64,000 nucleotides of DNA from positions 1,240,001-1,304,000 of the forward strand of contig NZ_VATY01000001.1 of assembly GCF_005885635.1 (NCBI RefSeq). Reading direction: 5' to 3'. Numbering within the stretch: the first letter of the stretch is position 1; the number at the start of each line of letters is the position of its first letter. Source of the DNA: Maribacter algarum (ex Zhang et al. 2020) (GTDB lineage Bacteria; Bacteroidota; Bacteroidia; Flavobacteriales; Flavobacteriaceae). Both the position numbers and the translations under genes were made by a program. A model generated the notes under the pieces. That model was not told the DNA's origin. It saw only the letters and a list, made by a program, of their open reading frames with translations, and did no database searches. Positions 33,915 through 43,658 of this stretch are shown here, piece by piece.

Positions 33915-36278
33915 TTAGAAGCTTATATCCAAATCATCTTCGGGATCAGCATTCTTTTTAGCATCTTCAATTATCTTGTCACAATCTAAGTTTATAGACA
34001 TTCCTGATGGTTTTGGAAAATCACCATCAGAGATTCCTAAATCTTTGTTCTCATAATTCTTCTTCATATAAATTCCCCAAATTGGTAAGGCCATTGCAGC
34101 CCCTTGACCGTAAGTAATGGTTTTAAAGTGTATAGACCGATTGTCGCCTCCAACCCAAACTCCGGTGACCAAATTAGGAACCATTCCCATAAACCAGCCG
34201 TCACTATTATTTTGAGTTGTACCTGTTTTGCCTGCAATAGGATTAGTGAATTTATAGGGATAGCCTGTTATTATCTCATCATATTCCGGTTTCCATTTAT
34301 TAACACCAACGGTTCTTAATCTTGTACCAGAGCCCCCTTTGGTAACTCCTTGTAACAAGTCAATCATGGCATAAGACACTTCTTTGCTCAAAACATCTTT
34401 CGTCTCTGGCACATATTCATAAAGTACGGTACCGTTTTTATCTTCTATTCTAGTTACCATAACTGGCTTTACATAAACACCTTGATTTGCAAACATGCCA
34501 TAAGCGCCAACCATTTCATAAACGTTAACCTCAGGAACTCCTAAAGCTATTGCAGGCACTTCAAGCATATCACGGCTTATTCCAGCATTTTTTGCAATTG
34601 AAACTACTGATTTTGGCCCTACCCTATCAATCAATTGTGCAGTTATTGAATTCTTAGAATTTGCTAATCCGTTTTTTAAAGTATAAGCCTTACCTGAAAA
34701 CTTATCACTTGAATTCTCAGGGCACCATGCCTCCATATTTCCATGTTTACCTGCTTCGATGCAATAGAGAATATCTGGCAAGGTATCGCAAGGCGATAAA
34801 CGCAACTGATCGATTGCAGCGGCATAAACAAAAGGTTTAAAGGTAGAACCTGCTTGACGTGAACCTTGCCTAACATTATCATATTGAAAGTGCTTATAAT
34901 CTACCCCACCAACCCATGCTTTGACATGACCTGTTTGTGGCTCCATAGACATCATGCCCGTTCTTAAGAAGGATTTATAGTACCGAATGGAATCCATTGG
35001 TGTCATGATAGTATCTTTTTCTCTGGTTTCACTAGTCCAATCAAAAACAGACATTTCTCTTTTCACCTTGAAAGATTTTCGAATTTGCTCTTCCGATTTT
35101 CCTTCCTTTTTCATTTGACGCCAACGATCAGATGTTTTAACCGCTTGCTCCATTATTTTGTTGATATCGCCTTTTTCTAAATCAAGGAAGGGTGCTGTTT
35201 TATTACGGTCAGGCGTATTTTGATGAAAGAACTCTGCCTGCAGTTTTCGCATATGCATATCAACAGCTTCTTCCGCATTTGCCTGCATTCTAGAATCAAT
35301 TGTGGTGTATATTTTTAGTCCGTCTAAATACAAATTCCATTTGTCACGCTCCCCTTCTAAGGCCGGTTTTGGGTTTTTGGCTATCCAACCATTCATAAAA
35401 CGTTGGGTATACATTCTAAAATAAGTCGCCAAACCATCGCGATGTGATTCTGGGTTGTAGTTCAAATCAATTTCTAGGGCTTGAAGTGAATCTTTTTCTT
35501 TTGGCGTTATGTAGTTGTATTTCGCTAATTGACCTATTACTAGGTTTCTTTTCCTTTGTGTTCTTTCAAGGCGACGTAAAGGGTTGAATAGGGAAGAATT
35601 CTGTAACATGCCAACAAGCATAGCTGATTCTTCAATTTTTAATTGTTTGGGCTCTTTACCAAAATAAATTCTCGATGCCGAACGAATACCATCTGCATTA
35701 TTACCAAAGTCATAAATGTTGAGATACATTTTAATAATTTCTTCTTTGGTATATCTGCGTTCTAACTGCACTGAGATTACATACTCTTTTGCCTTTTGTA
35801 ATATTCTTTGAATGGGTTTTCTTGATTTAGAACCCACATATATTTGACTCGCCAATTGTTGTGTTATTGTACTTCCACCTCCTCGACTCCCCAAGTAGGA
35901 AAGTGCTCTTAAAGTTCCAAACCAATCAATACCTGAATGTTTGTAAAAACGAACATCTTCGCTTGCGACCAAGGCATCTACCAGATTTTGAGGAAGAGAG
36001 TCATAGGGCACATCGGTACGGTTATCGTCAAGATAAAACTTACCCAATAACTCATCGTCAGAAGAGATAATTTGTGAAGCCAAATTTGTCTGAGGATTTT
36101 CAAGGGCTTCATAGCTTGGCAGTGGTCCTAACCAACCCCAAGAAGCAGATGAAAATAGAAGTGCTACAGAGAAAACACCAATGCCAAATAATATCCAGAA
36201 CCACTTAATGAATTTAAAATAAGATGGTTTTCCCTTTTTACCTGTAGACGAAGCAGGTTTCTTGACAGCCTTTGCCAT
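33915..36278 (-). CDS. Class A penicillin-binding protein (PBP1A-type)
   Basis: The 787-residue bifunctional enzyme polymerises and cross-links peptidoglycan. An N-terminal membrane anchor (about residues 20-48) precedes a GT51 transglycosylase, with EDVRFYKHSGIDWFG (catalytic Glu) and GSTITQQLA. The transpeptidase domain has SxxK in AGSTFKPF, SxN in AKNSITAQ-like context, and KTG in AGKTGTTQNNSDGWF. It lies in the periplasm. It is the last gene of a unit with ricT-like and gldH upstream, an order common in flavobacteria. Confidence 0.95.
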   Translation of the reverse strand: MAKAVKKPASSTGKKGKPSYFKFIKWFWILFGIGVFSVALLFSSASWGWLGPLPSYEALENPQTNLASQIISSDDELLGKFYLDDNRTDVPYDSLPQNLVDALVASEDVRFYKHSGIDWFGTLRALSYLGSRGGGSTITQQLASQIYVGSKSRKPIQRILQKAKEYVISVQLERRYTKEEIIKMYLNIYDFGNNADGIRSASRIYFGKEPKQLKIEESAMLVGMLQNSSLFNPLRRLERTQRKRNLVIGQLAKYNYITPKEKDSLQALEIDLNYNPESHRDGLATYFRMYTQRFMNGWIAKNPKPALEGERDKWNLYLDGLKIYTTIDSRMQANAEEAVDMHMRKLQAEFFHQNTPDRNKTAPFLDLEKGDINKIMEQAVKTSDRWRQMKKEGKSEEQIRKSFKVKREMSVFDWTSETREKDTIMTPMDSIRYYKSFLRTGMMSMEPQTGHVKAWVGGVDYKHFQYDNVRQGSRQAGSTFKPFVYAAAIDQLRLSPCDTLPDILYCIEAGKHGNMEAWCPENSSDKFSGKAYTLKNGLANSKNSITAQLIDRVGPKSVVSIAKNAGISRDMLEVPAIALGVPEVNVYEMVGAYGMFANQGVYVKPVMVTRIEDKNGTVLYEYVPETKDVLSKEVSYAMIDLLQGVTKGGSGTRLRTVGVNKWKPEYDEIITGYPYKFTNPIAGKTGTTQNNSDGWFMGMVPNLVTGVWVGGDNRSIHFKTITYGQGAAMALPIWGIYMKKNYENKDLGISDGDFPKPSGMSINLDCDKIIEDAKKNADPEDDLDISF

Positions 36279-36285
36279 ATACGTA

Positions 36286-36768
36286 TTAATTACTTTTTAC
36301 AATTTCAAAACCTATATCGGTAACTCCCTCTAGATTAATCACTCCGTTCACATCCCCATTCTTTCGCATCGCGTGAGAAATGCGTAATGTATATACGCCA
36401 GAAGAAGCAAAAACGATGTTTTCTTTATACCATAATTTATTTTCCTTAATGCTGCCGTAGCCTTTGCCCAGCCAGGTACCATCAGGCATTGCCATTTCAT
36501 ATTCTAAGGTATCAGTAACACTTTCTCCATCAGGAAACTCGAGATTGGCAATTAAGAAAAGGTTGTTATACGGAAAGGAATTGTCATTTCTGACGTTGAT
36601 GAACATATCATGCTCCTGGATGGTGTCCATTTCTGAGAAGCTAAACTCAATCAAATCGTCTTTGGACCACATCGCATTATCTGTAGACCGAAATTCTGAT
36701 TTTACGAGTCCCTTGGCACAAGATGCCATAAAAATAACTAGTAAAAAAACAGTGAAAACCTTAGGCAT
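36286..36768 (-). CDS. gldH: Gliding motility lipoprotein GldH
   Basis: The protein of about 160 residues has a lipoprotein signal ending MASC and a beta-rich mature domain (SEFRSTDNAMWSKDDLIEFSF, VRNDNSFPYNNLFL, GDVNGVINLEG) typical of GldH, which is needed for gliding and for the type IX secretion system function in Flavobacterium. The ATG at 36768 is preferred, since it starts the signal; it overlaps the upstream gene's stop by 8 bases. The neighbours ricT and PBP1A are conserved around gldH in flavobacteria. It acts in the inner membrane/periplasm. Confidence 0.92.
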   Translation of the reverse strand: MPKVFTVFLLVIFMASCAKGLVKSEFRSTDNAMWSKDDLIEFSFSEMDTIQEHDMFINVRNDNSFPYNNLFLIANLEFPDGESVTDTLEYEMAMPDGTWLGKGYGSIKENKLWYKENIVFASSGVYTLRISHAMRKNGDVNGVINLEGVTDIGFEIVKSN

Positions 36769-38047
36769 TTTTAGGACGTCTTTTTGAACGATTGGCATTC
36801 TTATTCTTATTTCCTTGGTTCTTTTTATTACCTGGCTTTTGGTTTCCTTGATTGCGGTTTTTGTTTTGACCTTGTCTTTGGTTATTCCCTCCGCCGCTAG
36901 CTTTTCGTTTTTTATTTCTGTTTCTATTTCGGCTATTTTTACTCCTTTTCGGCTTGTCGAAACGCGTCAGACTATCTTGGCCAACTACATTTTCAAAGAC
37001 TACCCTTTCCTCTATTTCAACGAGATTTTCAACAGCATATTCTTCAAGACTGGCAACCTTTTCTTTTTTCTTGTTCTTTTCTAATATCTCCTTTACTTGT
37101 TCTGGAGAAAGTACATGCCAATTGGCAGGGTCGTCTTTATAGGAAAACCAAAGCTTCTCCTTAAAAATATCCGTTTTTTGACAAAATGCCAATCCCTTTT
37201 CGGTAAAGAGTTTGGTGTCTTGCGCAGGGAAGTCTTTCAACGCGTCAATGTATACATCCAACTCATAATTCAAGCAACATTTTAGTTTTCCACATTGGCC
37301 CGCCAATTTTTGCGGATTTAAGGACAATTGCTGATAACGAGCTGCAGAAGTACTTACAGACCTGAAATCTGTCAACCAAGTAGAGCAGCAAAGTTCTCTT
37401 CCGCACGAACCAATTCCTCCTAGTCGTTGCGCCTCTTGACGATACCCGATTTGACGCATTTCAATTCGGATACCGAAGGCTTTTGCCATGTCTTTAATCA
37501 ACTGACGAAAATCTACCCGTTCTTCTGCAGTATAATAGAAAGTAGCTTTTGACCCGTCTCCTTGAAACTCTACATCTGAGATTTTCATCTGGAGTTTTAA
37601 GATGATGGCAATCTCTCGAGCTCGTTTCTTAATTTCCTCTTCACGATCACGACATTTTTGCCAAGTATCGATATCTTTTTGCGAAGCTTTTCGATACACC
37701 TTCGGAAGTTCAGCGTCATTAAAATCAACCTTCTTCCGTTTCATTTGAACTTTTACAAGTTCTCCTGTTAGAGTGACCATTCCGATGTCGTGGCCTGATT
37801 TTGATTGAGTACCGACTATATCTCCTATTGATAGTGAAAGATTTTCGGTATTTCTGAAGAATTCTTTTCTGCTGTTTTTGAAACGTACTTCAACGCAATC
37901 AAATGGTTTTTCCCCATTAGGAAGCGACATATTGGAAAGCCAATCAAAAACTGTTAATTTATTACAACCATCGGTACCACAAGTGCCGTTATTCTTGCAT
38001 CCACGTGGTTGCCCGTCCTTACCGGTCGAACAACTGCTACAACCCAT
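36761..38047 (-). CDS. PSP1/RicT-like protein with basic C-terminal tail
   Basis: The 428-residue protein has a cysteine-rich start (MGCSSCSTGKDGQPRGC), a PSP1 domain with the CGRELCCSTWL hallmark, and, after residue 360, a low-complexity Asn/Lys/Arg/Gln-rich tail of about 60 residues that looks disordered and suited to RNA binding. In Bacillus, RicT (YaaT) forms an iron-sulfur complex that controls mRNA maturation. Its partner genes are not present here. The gene is followed by gldH and PBP1A in the same direction. Confidence 0.85.
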   Translation of the reverse strand: MGCSSCSTGKDGQPRGCKNNGTCGTDGCNKLTVFDWLSNMSLPNGEKPFDCVEVRFKNSRKEFFRNTENLSLSIGDIVGTQSKSGHDIGMVTLTGELVKVQMKRKKVDFNDAELPKVYRKASQKDIDTWQKCRDREEEIKKRAREIAIILKLQMKISDVEFQGDGSKATFYYTAEERVDFRQLIKDMAKAFGIRIEMRQIGYRQEAQRLGGIGSCGRELCCSTWLTDFRSVSTSAARYQQLSLNPQKLAGQCGKLKCCLNYELDVYIDALKDFPAQDTKLFTEKGLAFCQKTDIFKEKLWFSYKDDPANWHVLSPEQVKEILEKNKKKEKVASLEEYAVENLVEIEERVVFENVVGQDSLTRFDKPKRSKNSRNRNRNKKRKASGGGNNQRQGQNKNRNQGNQKPGNKKNQGNKNKNANRSKRRPKNA

Positions 38048-38198
38048 ATTTTATATGTTGGTTTGGTCTTCTTCGGGGGAAATTGACCAAAAAAGGTTCA
38101 TACTAAACTTAAAAGTAAAGATAGTATAATTTGTGACGGGAAGAAAGTATTCTGCTTCGAGCGGCAGTTTGTAAAAGAACATTGTTGAAACCTGTAAT

Positions 38199-38447
38199 TC
38201 AATCAGGCTCATCCTCATCTTCTTCAAAAAATAAGTCAGCATCATCAACATCATATTTAAAATATAAGGTAAGCCCAATAGCAATCAAACCTATTCGGAT
38301 AATCCAAGCAACAGTATCTCCAAAAAAGTCAATCCATGCTAGGACCATAAAAGAGTAATCAAATAAGGATAATAAAATGGAGCCCAATCCAAGAAGTGCG
38401 AGTATGCCTCCTGATTTCTGTAATTGTAGTTTCTTTTGAGTTTCCAT
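38199..38447 (-). CDS. Small membrane protein
   Basis: The 82-residue product has two hydrophobic helices (about residues 14-38 and 42-62) and an acidic C-terminal tail (VDDADLFFEEDEDEPD). It has no recognised family. It lies between ricT-like and trhO, in the same direction, so it may share their transcript. Confidence 0.72.
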   Translation of the reverse strand: METQKKLQLQKSGGILALLGLGSILLSLFDYSFMVLAWIDFFGDTVAWIIRIGLIAIGLTLYFKYDVDDADLFFEEDEDEPD

Positions 38448-38464
38448 CTTTTACTTTTCCTGGT

Positions 38465-39496
38465 TTACTTCTTAAACTTCAGTACCTCCGACCTTCCTTT
38501 TTTGAAAATCTTATTGCTTACGACTTTGCCCTTCCGGAGTGCTTTTTGTTCTTCAAAAGGAAGATTATGTACTTCCTGACAGTTCGTAGAACAGCAATTA
38601 TCCATTTTCTTAGCACACTCCTCACACTGAATAAATAACAAATGACACGCTTCGTTCGCACAATTCTCGTGGGTGTCGCATGGCTTTCCGCATTGGTGGC
38701 ACTGGGCAATCACATCGTCTGAAATACGTTCACCTCGCCTATGATCGAAAACAAAATTCTTTCCTCTGAATTTATTTTCTAAATTCTTCTTTTCTACTTG
38801 TCGAGCGTATTCGATAATTCCTCCTTCAAGTTGATACACCTGTTTAAACCCTTTGTGTTTATAGTAGGCACTCGCTTTTTCACATCGAATTCCACCGGTG
38901 CAATACATAACCAATTTTTTATCCTCTTTATGGTCGGCTAAATCTTTTTCAATAATATCTAGGGAATCGCGAAAGGTATCCACATCAGGAGTAATCGCAT
39001 TTTTAAAATGTCCTATCTCACTTTCATAGTGATTTCTCATATCCACCAAAACTGTATCTGGATCTTCGATTAATTCATTGAATTGTTCAGCGCCAACATG
39101 AATTCCTTTATTTGTTACGTCAAAAGTAGCATCGTTCAATCCGTCTGCCACTATCTTCTTACGGACTTTCACCTTCAACTTCAAAAATGATAAATTATCT
39201 TGCTCTATGGCAACATTCAAGCGCACATTTTCCAGAAAAGTAATACTATCCAGATGAACCTTAAACGCTCCAAAGTTTTCTGCTGGAACAGATAATTGGG
39301 CGTTGATTCCTTCATGCGCGACATAGATACGACCAAGCACTTCAAGTTCGTTCCAATGAATAAAAAGGTGATTTCTAAATAACGACGGATTGCCAATGTG
39401 TGCGTAAGTATAGAAAGAGATTGTAAGACGTTCTTGTCCAGCTTCTTCAATAAGAGCCGCTCTTTCCTTTGCACTTAATGTATTGTACAGTTGCAT
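38465..39496 (-). CDS. trhO: tRNA uridine(34) hydroxylase (rhodanese family)
   Basis: The 343-residue enzyme hydroxylates uridine 34 of certain tRNAs. It has an N-terminal acylphosphatase-like domain, then a rhodanese domain with the active cysteine in YCTGGIRCEKAS, and a C-terminal Cys-rich part (CHQCGKPC, ECAKKMDNCC) likely to hold zinc. The length fits E. coli TrhO (350). It is cytoplasmic. Confidence 0.93.
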   Translation of the reverse strand: MQLYNTLSAKERAALIEEAGQERLTISFYTYAHIGNPSLFRNHLFIHWNELEVLGRIYVAHEGINAQLSVPAENFGAFKVHLDSITFLENVRLNVAIEQDNLSFLKLKVKVRKKIVADGLNDATFDVTNKGIHVGAEQFNELIEDPDTVLVDMRNHYESEIGHFKNAITPDVDTFRDSLDIIEKDLADHKEDKKLVMYCTGGIRCEKASAYYKHKGFKQVYQLEGGIIEYARQVEKKNLENKFRGKNFVFDHRRGERISDDVIAQCHQCGKPCDTHENCANEACHLLFIQCEECAKKMDNCCSTNCQEVHNLPFEEQKALRKGKVVSNKIFKKGRSEVLKFKK

Positions 39497-39809
39497 GCTA
39501 TACCAATAATTTAAGTCTGCCTGACGACAGTAAGGTTAAAGAATATTTAATTTAATAGTTGTCCGAATGGCAAAAATAGGGATAATTAAAGAAATTTGAG
39601 GGAATCGGAAGATTATGGCAAAAAAAGAGCCTCGAGAAATCGAGACTCTTTTACGGCCGTTCCATTTTTTCTTCTTCATAGCAGTTTTAAAGTACCAAAA
39701 GGAAGAGGCCACCATTGCCCATTGCCGTTCAAAACAATAGATATTCTTTCAGTCGAAATAGCAACTTTTTTAATTAGATGTAGCTTTTATAAAAAGGTTG
39801 CGTCCCTCA
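39497..39809. other. Intergenic region with minus-strand hairpin terminator
   Basis: No convincing gene. A hairpin at 39620-39652 (AAAAGAG.CTCG / CGAG.CTCTTTT) has its T-run on the minus strand, yet lies upstream of the trhO start, so it would end a separate short transcript from about 39650-39780. A minus-strand frame of about 47 codons runs through the hairpin and is not convincing. A short RNA gene is possible. Confidence 0.3.
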
Positions 39810-39840
39810 TTGTTATATGCAAAAAGAATTGGTAATTTAG
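39810..39840 (+). promoter_or_regulatory. Probable recA promoter
   Basis: TTG at 39810-39812, 20 bases, then TAATTTAG (one base off TAnnTTTG) at 39833-39840, 24 bases before the ATG. No obvious SOS box was seen. Confidence 0.5.
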
Positions 39841-39864
39841 CCTTCCTTACTAAACGAGAAAACT

Positions 39865-40869
39865 ATGAGTTCTGAGAAAGATGCCAAATTAAAAGCCCTA
39901 AAATTAACCCTTGACAAACTAGACAAAACCTACGGAAAAGGTGCGGTCATGAAAATGGGTGATAGTGTGATTGAAGATGTTGATGTTATACCATCAGGTT
40001 CACTAGGTTTGGATATTGCATTGGGCGTTGGAGGATATCCTCGCGGTAGGGTTATTGAAATTTACGGTCCTGAATCTTCAGGTAAAACCACATTAACACT
40101 CCATGCCATTGCTGAAGCTCAAAAGCAAGGTGGTATTGCAGCTTTTATTGATGCAGAACATGCCTTTGATCGTTTTTATGCCGAAAAATTGGGTGTTGAT
40201 ATTGACAACCTTATTATTTCTCAACCTGATAATGGAGAACAGGGCTTAGAGATTGCAGATAACTTAATTCGCTCGGGTGCTATCGATATTGTTGTTATAG
40301 ACTCTGTTGCCGCCTTAACTCCGAAAAGCGAGATTGAAGGAGAAATGGGAGACTCAAAAATGGGGCTTCACGCAAGACTAATGTCTCAAGCTTTGCGAAA
40401 ATTGACCGGTTCAATAAGCAAAACACATTGTACCGTAATATTCATCAACCAATTGAGAGAAAAGATAGGTGTGATGTTCGGAAACCCTGAAACAACAACA
40501 GGTGGTAATGCACTCAAATTTTATGCATCGGTTCGTTTGGATATTAGACGGTCTACTCAGATAAAAGATACTGACGGAGGTGTACAGGGTAACAAAACCC
40601 GTGTTAAAGTCGTGAAAAATAAGGTCGCACCTCCTTTTAGAACTACCGAGTTCGATATTATGTACGGAGAAGGTATTTCTAAAGTTGGTGAAATTATCGA
40701 CTTGGGTGTAGAATACGAAATCGTAAAGAAAAGTGGGTCTTGGTTTAGCTACGGAGATACAAAATTAGGGCAAGGCCGTGATGCGGTAAAAGCTCTATTG
40801 CTTGACAATCCTGAATTGTTTGAGGAATTAGACGCGAAAATTCGTGAAGCCATTAATGCAGTAAAGTAA
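39865..40869 (+). CDS. recA: Recombinase RecA
   Basis: The 334-residue protein has the Walker A loop GPESSGKTT, the MAW-like [18 protein letters not shown], and the DNA-binding and C-terminal segments in the right order ([30 protein letters not shown]). It catalyses strand exchange and drives SOS induction. It is complete and a single gene. Confidence 0.98.
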   Translation: MSSEKDAKLKALKLTLDKLDKTYGKGAVMKMGDSVIEDVDVIPSGSLGLDIALGVGGYPRGRVIEIYGPESSGKTTLTLHAIAEAQKQGGIAAFIDAEHAFDRFYAEKLGVDIDNLIISQPDNGEQGLEIADNLIRSGAIDIVVIDSVAALTPKSEIEGEMGDSKMGLHARLMSQALRKLTGSISKTHCTVIFINQLREKIGVMFGNPETTTGGNALKFYASVRLDIRRSTQIKDTDGGVQGNKTRVKVVKNKVAPPFRTTEFDIMYGEGISKVGEIIDLGVEYEIVKKSGSWFSYGDTKLGQGRDAVKALLLDNPELFEELDAKIREAINAVK

Positions 40870-40957
40870 ATTTTAAAAGTTTACGCCTTATCCATTTTCT
40901 TTGTTAGAACGCAACCTTTAGGTGATACATGCATCTTTAAAGCAAAAATGTTTGCTG

Positions 40958-41374
40958 ATGAAGAAAACCTTTTTCAGAATCTTATTTGTAATGACTTTGT
41001 TGTTGGTTAATTCGTGTACCAACGATGATGCACCAAATTTTCATTTTGTGCCTTTGCAAATAGTGAGCGCTGAACTTCCAGAGTTTTTCAGTTTGAATCA
41101 GACCTATCAAATTCGGGTGACCTATAACAAGCCTGATTCTTGTACCAGTTTTAGTGGTTTCGACGTTACACCTAAGGATGTTACCGTGCGAAATGTTGTG
41201 CTCATTGGAACCAAACGCACGGATCAAGAAAATTGTGATGAAACTTCATCTGAAGAGGTGGCCACTTTTGGTTTTGAGGTTCAGCATTTCCAAACTTATA
41301 TTTTTCGCTTTTGGCAGGGCGAAGACGCAAACGGCGAACAAAAGTATTTTGAAGTGGAAGTTCCTGTCATTTAA
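40958..41374 (+). CDS. Putative lipoprotein of unknown function
   Basis: About 138 residues from the ATG at 40958, which opens a lipoprotein signal ending VNSC. The mature part is beta-rich with three further cysteines and an Ig-like look (YQIRVTYNKPDSCTSFSGFD). An in-frame GTG twelve codons earlier is less likely. It lies 28 bases before the sigma factor gene, so co-transcription is possible. Confidence 0.68.
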   Translation: MKKTFFRILFVMTLLLVNSCTNDDAPNFHFVPLQIVSAELPEFFSLNQTYQIRVTYNKPDSCTSFSGFDVTPKDVTVRNVVLIGTKRTDQENCDETSSEEVATFGFEVQHFQTYIFRFWQGEDANGEQKYFEVEVPVI

Positions 41375-41402
41375 GACTTTCATTGTAACCTAACCAACAA
41401 TT

Positions 41403-41969
41403 TTGAGTCTAGAAGAGCTCATAGACCATTGTAAACGAGGAGATCGTAAGGCTCAAGCGCAACTCTATAGAAAGTACGCACCTATATTGTTTGGTATAAG
41501 CCTCAAATACTCTCGCAATAAAACCGAGGCAGAAGACAACTTGCACGATAGTTTTATGACCATTTTTGACAAAATAGGTCAGTATAGCGGCAAAGGTTCT
41601 TTTGAAGGATGGATTAAACGTATTACAGTGAATACTGTACTACAGAAATATAGAAAAGAAGAACATTTAAATGTAGTTTCTGAAAATACGGAAGAAGAAG
41701 TTGAAGTAGATTCTGGATATGCAGATATTAATCTCCAAACCCTTCTTCAGTACATTCAAGAATTACCCAATAAATATCGATTAACCTTTAATATGTATGT
41801 GCTGGATGGTTATTCTCATAGAGAAATCAGTGAAAAACTAGGGACCTCCGCAGGAACATCAAAATCAAACCTTGCTAGGGCACGAATGATTTTAAAGGAA
41901 AAAATCGAAAACGAACAAACAAAAGCCATCATTGGTCTAATCATATTTGTAATGAAAGACTTGGTATGA
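41403..41969 (+). CDS. ECF-type RNA polymerase sigma factor
   Basis: The 188-residue protein has sigma region 2 (YRKYAPILFGISLKYSRNKTEAEDNLHDSFMTIFDKIGQY, split here into parts) and region 4 (LPNKYRLTFNMYVLDGYSHREISEKLG). The start is a TTG. The next gene begins 36 bases on and has the form of an anti-sigma factor, so the two probably form a signalling pair. Confidence 0.9.
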   Translation: MSLEELIDHCKRGDRKAQAQLYRKYAPILFGISLKYSRNKTEAEDNLHDSFMTIFDKIGQYSGKGSFEGWIKRITVNTVLQKYRKEEHLNVVSENTEEEVEVDSGYADINLQTLLQYIQELPNKYRLTFNMYVLDGYSHREISEKLGTSAGTSKSNLARARMILKEKIENEQTKAIIGLIIFVMKDLV

Positions 41970-42005
41970 CCAGTGAAAAAAACATCAAAATAAAGACCTC
42001 ACGTA

Positions 42006-43559
42006 ATGGGTAAAAAGAATTTAGACAAACTGTTTCATGAGAAACTAAAAGACTTTTCGGAAGTTCCCGATGATAAAGTCTGGCAGTCGATTGAAGCATC
42101 ATTAGACAAAAAGAAAAAGTCTCGTAAAGTAATCCCTATCTGGTGGAAATTAGGGGGAGTTGCAGCTGTCCTGCTTTTAGCTATAACACTGATCAATCCT
42201 TTTGAGGATAATTCTTCTGTTAAGCCAGTAGTCACTGATGTGAAAGTGGATACTGAAAAATCATCCGAAGAAAACAAAACGGAGTCTACATTTGAAAATC
42301 AAACTTCGAATGATGAGCAAATCGTTGATGCGCAGCAGGAAACTATACCTGATGAACAGAACTCATCAACGAATCAAGTAGCTAATACAGAAACTATTTC
42401 AAAAGAAAATTCGGAATCCAAAATGGTTCAAGAATCATCTAAAAAAGAGGTGATTAAAAATCAAAATGCTTTAGGGGTTCAAGTTGCCAATTCAGATAAG
42501 GTAGAGGTTCGTAAAGCCATTGAGCAAAATCAAACCAAGGCTGCTGAATACAACTTTGACCAAATTAGCGAGAAAGCAGAGGTTGCCGATTCGGATGCTC
42601 CTAAAAATAAACTTGAAGAAAATCTGTCTAGGCAAGATAGCGATGCAAAAATGAATAAGCTTGTTAATGAAATCGTTAAATCTTCTGATGAAGGTATTAC
42701 TCAAAATGACAAAGAAGAGGTCTCCGAAGCTATTGATGAAGAGTCAAAAAAGAAGTCCATTTTTGATGAAATAGCCGAACAAGAGCAGGAAGAAGTTATA
42801 GCTGAAAATTCGGGAAGTAAATGGTCCGCCGGACCAAGTATAGCACCTGTTTATTTTAGTGCAATGGGTGAAGGCTCTCCGGTACATTCAATTTTTGTTC
42901 CAAACAGCAAGTCAGGCGATGTCAACCTTAGCTATGGTCTTTCGGTGGCTTATGAGGTTAGTAAAAAACTTAGTATAAGATCAGGTGTTCACAAAGTTGA
43001 CTATGGTTATCGAACAAACGATGTGGAATTTTCTTCCTCCTTGGAAAGTGCTACCAATAGCCAAATTGATAATATTGATTACTCGCTAACTTCAAGGAAT
43101 TTAGTTGTCAGTAGTAAGGTAAACACCAGAATTGAATCATTGAATCAAAACCCGTTTCTCGATACCTCCTCAGATGTTTCTGCAGTAAGTGCAGCCCGTG
43201 ATGGAGTTATGGAACAGCAATTCGGCTATTTAGAAGTGCCCGTTGAACTAAACTATGTCGTATTGGACAATAGGTTTGGAATCAATCTTATCGGAGGTGT
43301 AAGTTCATTGTTCTTGGTTGACAACTCTATTTCACTTAGTTCTGGTGAATTAACCACCGAAGTTGGTGAAGCCAATAATGTGAACAGTGTTAATTTCAGT
43401 ACGAATGTAGGTTTTGGAATGAACTATAAGGTCACTCCGAAAGTACAGTTAAATATAGAACCGGTTTTTAAATATCAACTCAATACCTTTTCGGAAACGG
43501 ATGGAACATTTAATCCATTTTCCGTTGGTGTGTACAGTGGGTTGAGCTTTAAGTTTTGA
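42006..43559 (+). CDS. Envelope-spanning protein: anti-sigma-like N-terminus plus outer-membrane barrel
   Basis: The 517-residue protein has a soluble, basic N-terminal segment (residues 1-44, with FSEVPDDKVWQSIEASL), one membrane helix (about residues 46-64), a long acidic Glu/Asn/Ser-rich linker (about 65-270) and a C-terminal beta-rich domain (about 275-517) that fits an outer-membrane barrel of the type seen in flavobacteria. It therefore seems to span both membranes. Placed after an ECF sigma gene, the N-terminus is likely to hold the sigma factor. There is no signal peptide, so the first helix is the inner-membrane anchor. Confidence 0.72.
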   Translation: MGKKNLDKLFHEKLKDFSEVPDDKVWQSIEASLDKKKKSRKVIPIWWKLGGVAAVLLLAITLINPFEDNSSVKPVVTDVKVDTEKSSEENKTESTFENQTSNDEQIVDAQQETIPDEQNSSTNQVANTETISKENSESKMVQESSKKEVIKNQNALGVQVANSDKVEVRKAIEQNQTKAAEYNFDQISEKAEVADSDAPKNKLEENLSRQDSDAKMNKLVNEIVKSSDEGITQNDKEEVSEAIDEESKKKSIFDEIAEQEQEEVIAENSGSKWSAGPSIAPVYFSAMGEGSPVHSIFVPNSKSGDVNLSYGLSVAYEVSKKLSIRSGVHKVDYGYRTNDVEFSSSLESATNSQIDNIDYSLTSRNLVVSSKVNTRIESLNQNPFLDTSSDVSAVSAARDGVMEQQFGYLEVPVELNYVVLDNRFGINLIGGVSSLFLVDNSISLSSGELTTEVGEANNVNSVNFSTNVGFGMNYKVTPKVQLNIEPVFKYQLNTFSETDGTFNPFSVGVYSGLSFKF

Positions 43560-43578
43560 AGTTTACTAAAAAGAACAG

Positions 43579-43614
43579 GCCCTGAACCTGTCTGCCGGCA
43601 GGCAGGTTCAGGGC
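43579..43614. repeat. 36-base near-perfect palindrome (REP-like)
   Basis: The arms GCCCTGAACCTG and CAGGTTCAGGGC enclose CTGCCGGCAG, with one mismatched pair. The CTGCCGGCAGGCAGG core resembles short repeats common in flavobacterial genomes. It follows the barrel gene. Confidence 0.75.
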
Positions 43615-43632
43615 AAGAAGTTGGTTGGTTAT

Positions 43633-43650
43633 CCATTGTTTAAACAATGG
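43633..43650. repeat. 18-base perfect palindrome
   Basis: CCATTGTTTAAACAATGG reads the same on both strands. It lies between the other two palindromes of this intergenic stretch. Confidence 0.8.
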
Positions 43651-43658
43651 TGTTGAGC

